Positions 5,477 to 13,129 of a DNA stretch of 17,993 nucleotides are shown piece after piece (position 1 is the first letter of the stretch; each line of letters starts with the position of its first letter). The stretch is taken from the NCBI GenBank assembly GCA_026987225.1, contig JALSNB010000065.1, positions 1 through 17,993 of the forward strand. Reading direction: 5' to 3'. The position numbers were made by a program, and so were the translations under genes. This DNA is from Caldisericaceae bacterium (lineage in GTDB: Bacteria; Caldisericota; Caldisericia; Caldisericales; Caldisericaceae). Below the pieces are notes generated by a model. That model was not told the DNA's origin, searched no databases, and saw only the letters and a program-made list of their open reading frames with translations.

Positions 5477-6418
5477 ATGAAATACAAGCATGTTTACGGG
5501 CCGGTTCCTTCAAGAAGATTGGGTGTATCGTTAGGTATAGACCCCATTCCTTTAAAAGTTTGCAGTTTCAATTGTGTTTATTGCGAAGTAGCCAAAACGA
5601 CTCTTCTTACAACTAAAAGGAAAGAGTATGTGCCTGCAGATGAAATTCTTTCTGAAGTCAAAAATTTTCTTTCTGACTATAACGGTCCTTCCATTGATTA
5701 CATTACGTTTTCCGGTTCCGGTGAGCCGACGTTGAATTCCAAAATAGGGTATATGATAAAAGAAATCAAAAAAATGACCGATATTCCTGTTGCCGTACTT
5801 ACAAATTCGACTTTACTCTACCGTACCGATGTAAGGGAAGAAATTGAAAATGCCGATTTGATAAAGTGTACTCTGGATGCTGCTGATAACAAATATTTGA
5901 AAAGGGTTAATCAACCTGCTGACGATGTGGATATTAAAAATATCATTAACGGTATCAAAGCTCTCAGAAAAGAATACAAAGGGAAAATATACATAGAGGT
6001 AATGATAGTTAAAGGCGTTAACGATACGGATGATAATTATGCGGAGTTAAGAAAGGTGCTTAAAGATTTAGGTGCTGACAGAATACAGATTAATACTGTT
6101 GTACGACCTCCTGCGTTCGGTTTTGCGAAGCCCCTTTCGGATGAAGAACTAAGGCATGCATTGGAAATTATAAATAATGGTGCGGAAATAATAAAGCCGT
6201 TTAACAGGAAAACAAATAAAGCCTACAGAAAAGACTTGGAACAGTCGATAATAAATTCGATAAAAATAAGACCTCAAACAATAGACGATATGGAAGAATC
6301 GTTCGGTGTCCACAGGGACGAAATTTTAAAATATCTCGAGCTTCTTGAAAAAGAAGGCAAAGTCATTGAAATTTTGTTACGGGGCAAGAAATTTTACAAG
6401 TATAAAGCCACAGATTAG
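5477..6418 (+). CDS. Radical SAM protein of the TYW1-like group (COG0731) with C-terminal winged helix
   Basis: The protein has 313 residues. The ATG at 5477 follows AGGAGG by 6 bases. The family opening GPVPSRRLGVSLGIDPIP (8-25) precedes the radical SAM cluster motif C29-x3-C33-x2-C36 (CSFNCVYC), which binds a 4Fe-4S cluster and S-adenosylmethionine. GSGEPT (80-85) is the SAM-binding 'GGE'-like motif. The domain then continues through VMIVKGVNDTDDN (about 173-185) and RIQINTVVRPPA. Residues about 250-313 look like a winged-helix domain (IDDMEESFGVHRDEILKYLELLEKEGKV). Archaeal and eukaryotic relatives (Taw1/TYW1) make the wyosine ring of tRNA-Phe, but bacterial members lack a proven substrate, so tRNA modification is a weak inference. 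Its stop overlaps the convergent DUF190 stop by 4 bases. Confidence 0.9.
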   Translation: MKYKHVYGPVPSRRLGVSLGIDPIPLKVCSFNCVYCEVAKTTLLTTKRKEYVPADEILSEVKNFLSDYNGPSIDYITFSGSGEPTLNSKIGYMIKEIKKMTDIPVAVLTNSTLLYRTDVREEIENADLIKCTLDAADNKYLKRVNQPADDVDIKNIINGIKALRKEYKGKIYIEVMIVKGVNDTDDNYAELRKVLKDLGADRIQINTVVRPPAFGFAKPLSDEELRHALEIINNGAEIIKPFNRKTNKAYRKDLEQSIINSIKIRPQTIDDMEESFGVHRDEILKYLELLEKEGKVIEILLRGKKFYKYKATD

Positions 6419-6753
6419 CCGTTGTTGTGCCTGTAACTTATAATTTTTACTGGTTCCAATGTAATTAACCCGTCTTTTACTGCTTCTTCCAAAAACGGAA
6501 GTAATTGGTTTATTCTCTCTTCTTTATCCACGATTTCTATAACCATCGGTACGTCTTCGGATAACCTTAACATCTTCGAGGTATGTATTCTACTGTTTGC
6601 ACCGAATCCCATTATGCCTCTGAATACCGTAGCACCTGCCATGTTGAGTTTGCGTGCCTGTTTGATAATGATTTCGTATAGCAGCTTTCCTTTATATTTA
6701 TCTGTTTCTCCTATAAAAATTCTTAATAGCACTGCATTTTCTGGTAATTTCAT
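6415..6753 (-). CDS. DUF190 (PII-like) protein linked to the fluoride channel
   Basis: The protein has 112 residues with the DUF190 (PF02641) pattern along its whole length: LRIFIGETDKYKGKLLYEIIIKQAR (10-34), AGATVFRGIMGFGANSRIHT (39-58) and LRLSEDVPMVIEIVDKEERI (62-81). The family adopts a PII-like trimeric fold. It is well known as a genomic neighbour of CrcB/Fluc fluoride channels, where a regulatory role is presumed but unproven. The start at 6753 is preceded by AAGGGGGT, overlapping the crcB stop (6758-6760), so the two genes are translationally linked. It is the last gene of the - strand group; its stop is inside the stop region of the convergent radical SAM gene. Confidence 0.88.
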   Translation of the reverse strand: MKLPENAVLLRIFIGETDKYKGKLLYEIIIKQARKLNMAGATVFRGIMGFGANSRIHTSKMLRLSEDVPMVIEIVDKEERINQLLPFLEEAVKDGLITLEPVKIISYRHNNG

Positions 6754-6757
6754 ATTG

Positions 6758-7138
6758 CTACCCCCTTATGATGTATTTTGCCAATAAAATTCCTATTATC
6801 GTTCCGGATATACTCAATACATTGTTTAAAATAATATTCCATGTACCTAACCACATTTCTCCGTCCCTCAATAAATTAACCGTTTCGAGACTAAAGCTTG
6901 AAAATGTTGTAAAGGCACCGAATATACCTATGAATATCATTAAGCGAATGTTCGGGGGAATAGCCGTATCTTCAAGCAGTTCGAACAGCATTCCAATAAA
7001 AAACGATCCGATTACATTCACGCTTAGCGTTCCGTATGGAAAAAGCGTGCCAAAAAAATTGTAAGCAACACCGGAAACCCAGTATCTTAGTATGGCGCCG
7101 ATAGCACCGCCTATTGCAATGTAAATTAAGCTTATCAT
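6758..7138 (-). CDS. crcB: Fluoride ion channel CrcB/Fluc
   Basis: The protein has 126 residues and four membrane spans (about 3-24, 34-55, 66-86, 99-121), the normal Fluc size. Family motifs are clear: GGAIGAILRYW (10-20, with the conserved Arg), GTLSVNVIGSFFIG (36-49, with pore Asn41) and GIFGAFTTFSSFSLE (71-85, carrying the pore Phe residues and the TTFS turn). Fluc channels work as antiparallel dimers that export fluoride and protect cytoplasmic enzymes. A single homodimer-type gene is present here. No Shine-Dalgarno precedes the ATG; a TACAAT at 7150-7145 lies 6 bases upstream, so the transcript may be leaderless, or translation may depend on the upstream ispE. No fluoride riboswitch fits in the 37-base gap to ispE. 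Confidence 0.92.
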   Translation of the reverse strand: MISLIYIAIGGAIGAILRYWVSGVAYNFFGTLFPYGTLSVNVIGSFFIGMLFELLEDTAIPPNIRLMIFIGIFGAFTTFSSFSLETVNLLRDGEMWLGTWNIILNNVLSISGTIIGILLAKYIIRG

Positions 7139-7144
7139 GAGCTA

Positions 7145-7150
7145 ATTGTA
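7145..7150 (-). promoter_or_regulatory. Possible -10 element for a leaderless crcB transcript
   Basis: Read on the - strand, TACAAT (7150-7145) ends 6 bases before the crcB ATG, placing a start point at the ATG itself. No good -35 is visible 16-18 bases upstream, so this is weak. A seven-codon in-frame open stretch (ATG at 7165 to TAG) also precedes crcB without a ribosome binding site. Confidence 0.25.
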
Positions 7151-7175
7151 ATAAAAATTTTTCATATACAAAATT

Positions 7176-8006
7176 TTATACAACCGTTTTTATCTTCTTA
7201 ATATGAAAACCTTCTTTTGTTAATTTTTGATACAGTTCTTCCGTTATCTCTCCGTCTTTTGCAATATAAAAAAGAGCGGAACCGGAGCCTGTTAAGTGGA
7301 ATTGTTTTCCGGATAGCAAAAGGATTTTATTAAAGAAATCGGTAAATTCGGGATTGAATTTTCTATAAACTTTTTCGAAATAGTTATATAAATAATTTCC
7401 AATATCTTCATTTAATTCCAATGCTTTTATTAATCTTTCTGTATATGTACCCTTGTCCCAATTTCCGATTTTATCCGCTAACGAATATGCATTCTCGGTA
7501 GAAAATTTGAATTCTGGGAAGATAATTAATCCGTACAGTATGGAACTTTTCAAAGGTGTAACGATTTCTCCTATGCCTTCTACTTTTGCTCTTTTTCCGT
7601 ATATGAAGAACGGAACATCCGCACCTATTTTTGCGGCTAATGACAAAATTTCGTTTAAGCTTAACGGATTACCGTACATTTTGTTTAGTAGTAAAAGCAC
7701 TGTGGCCGCATCGCTGCTTCCTCCGCCAAGGCCGCTTTTTTGAGGTATTTCTTTTTTGATTACGATTTCTGCCCGAATGTTCTTTTTGAGTTTCTTTTCG
7801 AACAGTGCGACTGCTTTATGCACCGTGCTTTGTTTTATTGAAATATCCGGAACAAACGTGATTTTTAATTCTCTGCTTTCTTTAACTATTACGGTATCGT
7901 GCAATGAGATTTCCTGGAATACCGATTTTATACTGTGATATCCGTTTCTTCTTCTACCGATAATTTCTAACGTGAGATTTATTTTTGCGTATGCGTTTTT
8001 TTGCAT
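7176..8006 (-). CDS. ispE: 4-diphosphocytidyl-2-C-methyl-D-erythritol kinase (MEP pathway)
   Basis: The protein has 276 residues, the normal length. This GHMP-family kinase phosphorylates CDP-methylerythritol at the 2-hydroxyl in the MEP route to IPP and DMAPP. Visible motifs are the N-terminal AYAKINLTLEIIGRR.NGYH (5-24; Lys8 in the active site), the ATP-binding loop IPQKSGLGGGSSDAA (87-101), GADVPFF (128-134; catalytic Asp130) and the C-terminal LTGSGSALF motif. The start at 8006 matches the family N-terminus exactly, yet there is no Shine-Dalgarno: a TATAAT ends 5 bases before the ATG, suggesting a leaderless mRNA. It heads a - strand group with crcB 37 bases downstream. The presence of ispE implies isoprenoid synthesis by the MEP rather than the mevalonate pathway. 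Confidence 0.95.
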   Translation of the reverse strand: MQKNAYAKINLTLEIIGRRRNGYHSIKSVFQEISLHDTVIVKESRELKITFVPDISIKQSTVHKAVALFEKKLKKNIRAEIVIKKEIPQKSGLGGGSSDAATVLLLLNKMYGNPLSLNEILSLAAKIGADVPFFIYGKRAKVEGIGEIVTPLKSSILYGLIIFPEFKFSTENAYSLADKIGNWDKGTYTERLIKALELNEDIGNYLYNYFEKVYRKFNPEFTDFFNKILLLSGKQFHLTGSGSALFYIAKDGEITEELYQKLTKEGFHIKKIKTVV

Positions 8007-8011
8007 AATCT

Positions 8012-8039
8012 ATTATAATAGAAAAAATCGAAATTTTAA
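8012..8039 (-). promoter_or_regulatory. Promoter of ispE, predicted leaderless
   Basis: On the - strand, TTAAAA (8039-8034) and TATAAT (8017-8012) are separated by 16 bases. The -10 ends 5 bases before the ispE ATG, so the mRNA should start at or within a few bases of the start codon. Confidence 0.65.
8014..8019 (+). promoter_or_regulatory. Candidate -10 element of the pheS operon
   Basis: TATTATAATA (8011-8020) is a perfect palindrome, so it gives a TATAAT on both strands: for ispE on the - strand and for pheS on the + strand. A start near 8026 would give a leader of about 35 bases carrying GGAGG. No convincing + strand -35 is seen inside the ispE start region. Confidence 0.4.
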
Positions 8040-8060
8040 CCTATAAAGTTGGAGGCGGAC

Positions 8061-9038
8061 ATGAATGAGAAAATAGAGAAAGTAAAATTGGAATTTGAGG
8101 AGAAAATTAAGAGTGACAAAGGAAATCTTTTTGAGCTTGAAAAATATTTTCTTGGAAGGAAGGGAAAAGTAGCGGAACTTTTTCAAGATATGAAGAATGT
8201 ACCGAAAGAAGAAAGGAGAAGACTCGGCGCAGAGATTAATGAGTTAAAAAATTATATTGAGAAGGCTATCGGTAAATTAAAAGAAGAACAGGAAACAAAG
8301 GAAAAAGCCCAAAAACTGTTAAAGGAAAAGCTTGATATTACCGTTCCCGGCTTGCGTTTGCAAAATGGCGCCCTTCATATATTGAGTCAAACAATGAAGG
8401 AAGTTGAAGAAATATTTCTATCTATGGGATTCGATATAATGACCGGGCCGGAAATAGAAGAAGAATATTATAACTTTGAAGCCCTCAATATTCCGGAATT
8501 CCACCCGGCTCGTGATATGCAGGATACTTTTTATCTTTTAGGAAAACATCTTTTAAGAACTCAAACTTCCCCCATACAGATAAGGACGATGGAAAAATAT
8601 AAGCCTCCGATACGGATCATTGCAATTGGCAGATGTTACAGAAAGGACCCGCCGGACGCACATCATTTTCCCATATTCCACCAGGTAGAAGGGCTTGTTG
8701 TTGACAAAAATATTAGCTTTGCAAATTTAAAAGCAACATTATCGACGTTTACAAAGAGAATGTTCGGAGAAGGAGTAGAAGTGCGTTTTAATCCTTCGTA
8801 TTTTCCTTTTGTCGAACCCGGAGCCGAGACGTCTATAAATTTTGGTGGCTGGCTGGAAATGGGCGGTTCCGGAATGGTACATCCCAATGTATTGAAAAAT
8901 GTCGGGATAGATCCTGAAGAATATCAAGGTTTTGCATTCGGATGGGGCATAGAACGTATTGCAATGGTAAAATACAATATACCCGATATACGGTTATTCT
9001 ATAAAAATGATTTGAGATTTCTCAATCAGTTTAAATAG
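8061..9038 (+). CDS. pheS: Phenylalanyl-tRNA synthetase alpha subunit
   Basis: The protein has 325 residues. The ATG at 8061 is chosen because GGAGG (8051-8055) sits 5 bases upstream; an in-frame TTG at 8049 overlaps that site and is rejected. Residues 1-90 form the charged helical, coiled-coil arm that contacts tRNA. The catalytic class II core follows: FHPARDMQDTFYL, LLRTQTSPIQIRTM, motif 2 RCYRKDPPDAHHFPIFHQVEG, GWLEMGGSGMVHPNVL, and motif 3 GFAFGWGIERIAMVKYNI close to the C-terminus. The enzyme is an alpha2-beta2 tetramer with PheT that charges tRNA-Phe. It is the first gene of the run of five; the short leader leaves no room for a T-box. pheT starts 12 bases downstream. Confidence 0.97.
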   Translation: MNEKIEKVKLEFEEKIKSDKGNLFELEKYFLGRKGKVAELFQDMKNVPKEERRRLGAEINELKNYIEKAIGKLKEEQETKEKAQKLLKEKLDITVPGLRLQNGALHILSQTMKEVEEIFLSMGFDIMTGPEIEEEYYNFEALNIPEFHPARDMQDTFYLLGKHLLRTQTSPIQIRTMEKYKPPIRIIAIGRCYRKDPPDAHHFPIFHQVEGLVVDKNISFANLKATLSTFTKRMFGEGVEVRFNPSYFPFVEPGAETSINFGGWLEMGGSGMVHPNVLKNVGIDPEEYQGFAFGWGIERIAMVKYNIPDIRLFYKNDLRFLNQFK

Positions 9039-9050
9039 GAGGCATGTAAA

Positions 9051-11459
9051 ATGTTAGTTTCAATGAGATTACTAAAAGAAATTATTCCCTTTGATTATAC
9101 CGCAGAGGAACTTTCTGTTGAATTCTCTCTGCTCGGGCTTGAAGTGGAAGGAATAGAAAAATATCATCATAAATTTAGCAATATCGTAACTGCAAAGGTG
9201 AAAGATATAGAACGCATAACCGGTACAAAACTTTTTTCCCTTAAAGCGGTAACAGACAAAGACGTGTTTCAAGTAGTTACAGCTGCTACAAATCTTTCCG
9301 ATGGAGATATTGTTCCTCTCGCCCTTCCAAACAGCATACTTGCAGACGGGACAAAAATTACCTCGAAAACCTTTAAGGGACATATTTCGAACGGCATGCT
9401 TTGCTCATATGCCGAGTTGGGATTAGACGGAGAAATACTCGCTTCTTACGAGAAAGAAGGTATTTTTATTTTACCGAAGGACACGCCTGTTGGCATTCCT
9501 ATGGAAGACGTATTTCCAATAGATGACGAATATATCAATCTTTCGTTACTTCCTGATAGAGCTGATGCATTTTACGTCCTTGGCGTTGCAAGGTGGATTG
9601 AAATTTTAAAAGCAAGAAGCGAAAACAGAAAGGCGGATTTTTCCGGATTTGAAATTTCTACGAATATCAAAACAGAAGGAAAAACAACTATTCCGGTTGT
9701 TATCGAGGCACCGGATTTGGCACCTTTTTATTCGGGAAGAACAATTAGTGGTGTAAAAGTCGGACGTTCTTCGCTATCGTTACGGCAAAAACTTTATATG
9801 CTGCGCTCAAGGCCAATAAACAATATCGTAGATATAACCAATTTTATTTTGAAATTTTACGGGCAACCTCTTCATTCTTTTGATGCGGATAAATTGAGAG
9901 AAAAGATCGTAGTGAGGAAGGCAAGAGAGGGAGAAAAAATTAAGACTTTGGACGGTGTGGAAAGGAAACTGAACGAATGGAATTTGGTTATTGCTGACAG
10001 TGAAAGGCCCGTTGCAATTGCCGGGGTAATGGGAGGAGAGGACACAGAAGTTACATTCGATACGAAAAATGTTTTTCTTGAGAGTGCTTACTTTTCACCT
10101 CCTTGCATATCCAGAAGTTCAAGAAGCCTCAACTTAATGACGGATGCCTCCATGCTTTTCGAGAAGGGCACGGATCCCGAGTTTCCTGAGAAAGCTTCTC
10201 TGATTGCATCCGAACTTATATTAAAAGAGGCCGGAGGAAATGTAAAGGAAAGTAATACCGCATCCTACCTTGGCAAATTGAAACCCGTGAATGTGCGAAT
10301 TAAAAGGATAGGACTCTTACTCGGAGAAGATGTTTCAAAAGAAGAAGTTAAAAAATATCTTGAGTTCGAAGGTTTGAAATGCGTGGATAAGGGAGAATAT
10401 TTTGAAGTTCACTATCCTTCGTTCAGAAGAGATCTTAATATAGAGGTAGATGTTATAGAAGAAGTTTTAAGGATGAAAGGATACAATTCTTTCGATGAAA
10501 AGCCTATTTTTGCTCCGTTAAAAAGCGCCAGGCGTACCGAAGAGGAGCAGTTTCTGTGGGATTTAAAGGAAAAACTTGTGCGTGAGGGGCTTATGGAAAT
10601 TCAAACCGTTTCTTTAATAGGTGCAAATTTGCTGGAAAAAGCTCTTATGGATAAGGACAGTGTTGCAAAGGTGGTAAATCCTTTCAGTGAAGAAATGGTA
10701 ATATTGCGCCCATCACTTTTTCCCCTAATGTTGAATGTGGTAGAAGTCAATAATAAGAATGGCGTTTCCGATCTTGCTATTTTTGAGGTAGGAAAAATAT
10801 TTTCTGCAAACGGAAACGGTAATTATACGGAAAATTACAATGTGGGTATTATGTTGTCCGGTGAGCGAATCTTTACAAATCCGTTTAAAAAACATTTGAA
10901 TTACGATTTTTATTATCTGAAAGGCATTATTGAAGATCTTCTGGAAGAATACGGAATAGACTTTGATGTAAAGGAAGAAAAATTTCCCTTCCTACATCTT
11001 TATCAATCTGCTGCCTTTTACGCAAATAATAAGAGGATAGGTTTCATTGGCGCTGTTAATAGTGATGTGTTAAAAAATTTTGATGTAAAGAAAAGCGTAT
11101 TTTACGGAGAGCTTGATTTTGAAAGTTTGTTACGTTTGAGAAGACCTAAAGAGGGGTTTAAAGAGTATCCGCAGTATCCGCCCTTAAAAATGGATGTTGC
11201 TATCGTGGTTAAGGATGCTGTTCCCGAGAAAGAAGTGAGGAATGCTATTTTGTCAATTGCACCCGAGGAATTGAAGGATATAGTGCTGTTTGATATTTAT
11301 AGAGGCAAACCTTTGAAAGAGGATGAGAAAAATCTTGCATATTCTCTGTCGTTCTACTCTCCCGAAAGGACGTTAAAGCGGGAAGAAATCGAGGAATTCA
11401 TTGAAAAACTTGACGAGACAGTCCGCAAAGTCGTAGGGGGAAAATTGAGAAAAGGATGA
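9051..11459 (+). CDS. pheT: Phenylalanyl-tRNA synthetase beta subunit
   Basis: The protein has 802 residues, the full bacterial length. AGGAGG (9037-9042) overlaps the pheS stop and is 8 bases from the ATG. In order: the EMAP-type tRNA-binding OB domain (about 40-150, SNIVTAKVKDIE to GMLCSYAELGLD); the B3/B4 editing domain (about 215-385, with RPINNIVDITNF, HSFDADKL and IAGVMGGEDTEV), which hydrolyses Tyr-tRNA-Phe; the B5 domain (about 405-475); the catalytic-like core (about 485-690); and the ferredoxin-like anticodon-binding domain at the end (about 706-800, YPPLKMDVAIVVKD to GGKLRKG). No domain is missing. Its stop overlaps the polX start in ATGA (11456-11459), giving translational coupling. 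Confidence 0.97.
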   Translation: MLVSMRLLKEIIPFDYTAEELSVEFSLLGLEVEGIEKYHHKFSNIVTAKVKDIERITGTKLFSLKAVTDKDVFQVVTAATNLSDGDIVPLALPNSILADGTKITSKTFKGHISNGMLCSYAELGLDGEILASYEKEGIFILPKDTPVGIPMEDVFPIDDEYINLSLLPDRADAFYVLGVARWIEILKARSENRKADFSGFEISTNIKTEGKTTIPVVIEAPDLAPFYSGRTISGVKVGRSSLSLRQKLYMLRSRPINNIVDITNFILKFYGQPLHSFDADKLREKIVVRKAREGEKIKTLDGVERKLNEWNLVIADSERPVAIAGVMGGEDTEVTFDTKNVFLESAYFSPPCISRSSRSLNLMTDASMLFEKGTDPEFPEKASLIASELILKEAGGNVKESNTASYLGKLKPVNVRIKRIGLLLGEDVSKEEVKKYLEFEGLKCVDKGEYFEVHYPSFRRDLNIEVDVIEEVLRMKGYNSFDEKPIFAPLKSARRTEEEQFLWDLKEKLVREGLMEIQTVSLIGANLLEKALMDKDSVAKVVNPFSEEMVILRPSLFPLMLNVVEVNNKNGVSDLAIFEVGKIFSANGNGNYTENYNVGIMLSGERIFTNPFKKHLNYDFYYLKGIIEDLLEEYGIDFDVKEEKFPFLHLYQSAAFYANNKRIGFIGAVNSDVLKNFDVKKSVFYGELDFESLLRLRRPKEGFKEYPQYPPLKMDVAIVVKDAVPEKEVRNAILSIAPEELKDIVLFDIYRGKPLKEDEKNLAYSLSFYSPERTLKREEIEEFIEKLDETVRKVVGGKLRKG

Positions 11460-13129
11460 CCAATTGGGACATATATCGTATTTTGCTCTACACGTCCAAG
11501 CTGCTTTTATTAAGCGGAAGAGTTAGCGAAGCTAAAGTATACGAGAAAAGTGCATATTCGGTTGCAGCCCTTGATTATTCGATAAGAGATGACAGCGACG
11601 TAATGTTTCTTCCGGATAGCATAAGGAATGATATCGAAGAAATATTAGCCACAGGAACTCTTTCTTATAAAAATGAATTGGAGCTAATGATTCCAAAAGG
11701 CATTGCTTCTCTGCTAAAACTACCTTATTTAAGTCCGGAAAATGTGGCGGCTCTTTATGCAAATTTGGGTATTACTTCCATTTCGGAGTTGCAACGAGCG
11801 GTAGAAACGCATAGGATTAAAAAATCAAGAGGTTTCGGTATGCGCTTTGAAGAGCAGGTTAAAAAAAGCCTTCTCTCTTACGGGAAAGATAGTAATGAAC
11901 TTACTTTGTTTGATGCATTCTCATATGCGAATTCCGTAAAACGCTTGTTGTTAGGTAAAGGAATTTTAAAGATTGAAGTGGCGGGTAGCGTAAGAAGAGG
12001 AAAAGAAAAAGTAAATGACTTGGATTTTGTCGTAAGCGGCAAAAATGTATCGGATATAATAAAATCCGCTCTTAACTATAAAAAAATCGAAAAGAAAACT
12101 TCTGAATTTTTGTATCTAAAAGATTGGAACAACATACGTTTGAAGTTTTTAATTGTTCCTGAAATGTACTTTTACTCCGCACTACTATTTTATACCGGTT
12201 CCAAATTGCACAACTTAAGAATTAAAGAGATTGCAAACGTAAAAGGCTATAAATTTTCGCATCAGGGCTATATTGTTATAAAAGCGAATAATGAAGAGGC
12301 CATTTATAATAGATTAGGTTTGCAGTATATTCCTCCGGAGATAAGAGAAGGTGACGAGGAGATCGAACTTGCGAAGAGAAAGGCGATACCTAAACTCATT
12401 GAGTATTCTGATATACTCGGAGATTTGCATGTTCATTCCAATTTCAGCGACGGAACGAATGATATAAGCGAAATTAAAGAGGAATCAATACTTCACGGTT
12501 ATCATTATGTTGCAATAACGGATCATTCCGAATCACTGAGAATCGCAAACGGATTGAATAGGAATGCTGTAATAAAAGAGCTGAACATTATAGACAGATT
12601 GAACAGAGAACGTGAGATTAAATTGCTGAAAGGGAGCGAATTAGAAATAAGAAAAGACGGAACGTTGGATTTTGAAGATGACTTGCTTGAAAAATTAGAT
12701 GTAAGAATTGCTGCAATGCATAGCGGGTTTGAAGACGGGAAGCGTATAACCACCCAGCGTCTCAAGAAGGCGCTTTCGAGCAGATTTGTTAATATCCTTG
12801 CCCATCCGACAGGCAGGCTCATTTCTTTTAGGGAAGGGTTTGACTTTGATGTGGAAAAAATTTTTAAAATCGCTGTTGCAAACAATGTGGCGCTCGAAAT
12901 AAATGTTTTTCCCAAGCGAATGGATTTGCCTGTAAGCCTTATAAAGCATGCGAAACGTCTCGGTGTAAAATATTTCTCCGTGGGTACGGATGCACATAAC
13001 GTTGGACATTTAAATTTTATGCGGTATGGTGTTAAAATATTGAGAAGAGCATTCCTTACGAAGGACGAAGTGATAAATAGTTTTGATTTGGATGAATTGG
13101 AAAAATTTTTATGGACAAAGAGACACTAA
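11456..13129 (+). CDS. polX: PolX-family protein: PHP nuclease intact, polymerase site apparently defective
   Basis: The protein has 557 residues, slightly short of the usual 570 or so for PolX. An N-terminal helix-hairpin-helix region (1-140) is followed by the pol-beta-like palm with GSVRRGKE (177-184), NDLD carrying D188 and D190, and YTGSK (246-250). The C-terminal PHP domain (about 320-550) keeps its metal ligands: DLHVHS (H325, H327), ITDHS (D356, H357), GSELE (E395), AMHSG (H422), AHPTGR (H450) and GTDAHN (D512, H514). The third catalytic Asp of the polymerase, expected five residues before the Pro of RVVPP-like sequence, is Lys230 here (RLKFLIVPE). The hairpin glycines normally seen as GIG and PGLGP read LPDSI and PYLSP. 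Bacterial PolX normally fills gaps and has 3'-5' exonuclease activity; here only nuclease activity is predicted. It overlaps pheT by 4 bases and mutS2 by 19. Confidence 0.9.
   Translation: MTNWDIYRILLYTSKLLLLSGRVSEAKVYEKSAYSVAALDYSIRDDSDVMFLPDSIRNDIEEILATGTLSYKNELELMIPKGIASLLKLPYLSPENVAALYANLGITSISELQRAVETHRIKKSRGFGMRFEEQVKKSLLSYGKDSNELTLFDAFSYANSVKRLLLGKGILKIEVAGSVRRGKEKVNDLDFVVSGKNVSDIIKSALNYKKIEKKTSEFLYLKDWNNIRLKFLIVPEMYFYSALLFYTGSKLHNLRIKEIANVKGYKFSHQGYIVIKANNEEAIYNRLGLQYIPPEIREGDEEIELAKRKAIPKLIEYSDILGDLHVHSNFSDGTNDISEIKEESILHGYHYVAITDHSESLRIANGLNRNAVIKELNIIDRLNREREIKLLKGSELEIRKDGTLDFEDDLLEKLDVRIAAMHSGFEDGKRITTQRLKKALSSRFVNILAHPTGRLISFREGFDFDVEKIFKIAVANNVALEINVFPKRMDLPVSLIKHAKRLGVKYFSVGTDAHNVGHLNFMRYGVKILRRAFLTKDEVINSFDLDELEKFLWTKRH

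Noticed and set aside
7139..7175. Fluoride riboswitch upstream of crcB
   Set aside because: The 37-base AT-rich gap is too short for the pseudoknot fold and lacks its conserved GC-rich segments.
8049..8060. TTG start at 8049 for pheS
   Set aside because: It overlaps the GGAGG site, which is correctly spaced for the ATG at 8061; the extra residues are not part of the PheS family start.
8007..8060. T-box leader upstream of pheS
   Set aside because: The gap between ispE and pheS is about 54 bases, too short for a T-box, and no T-box core sequence is visible.
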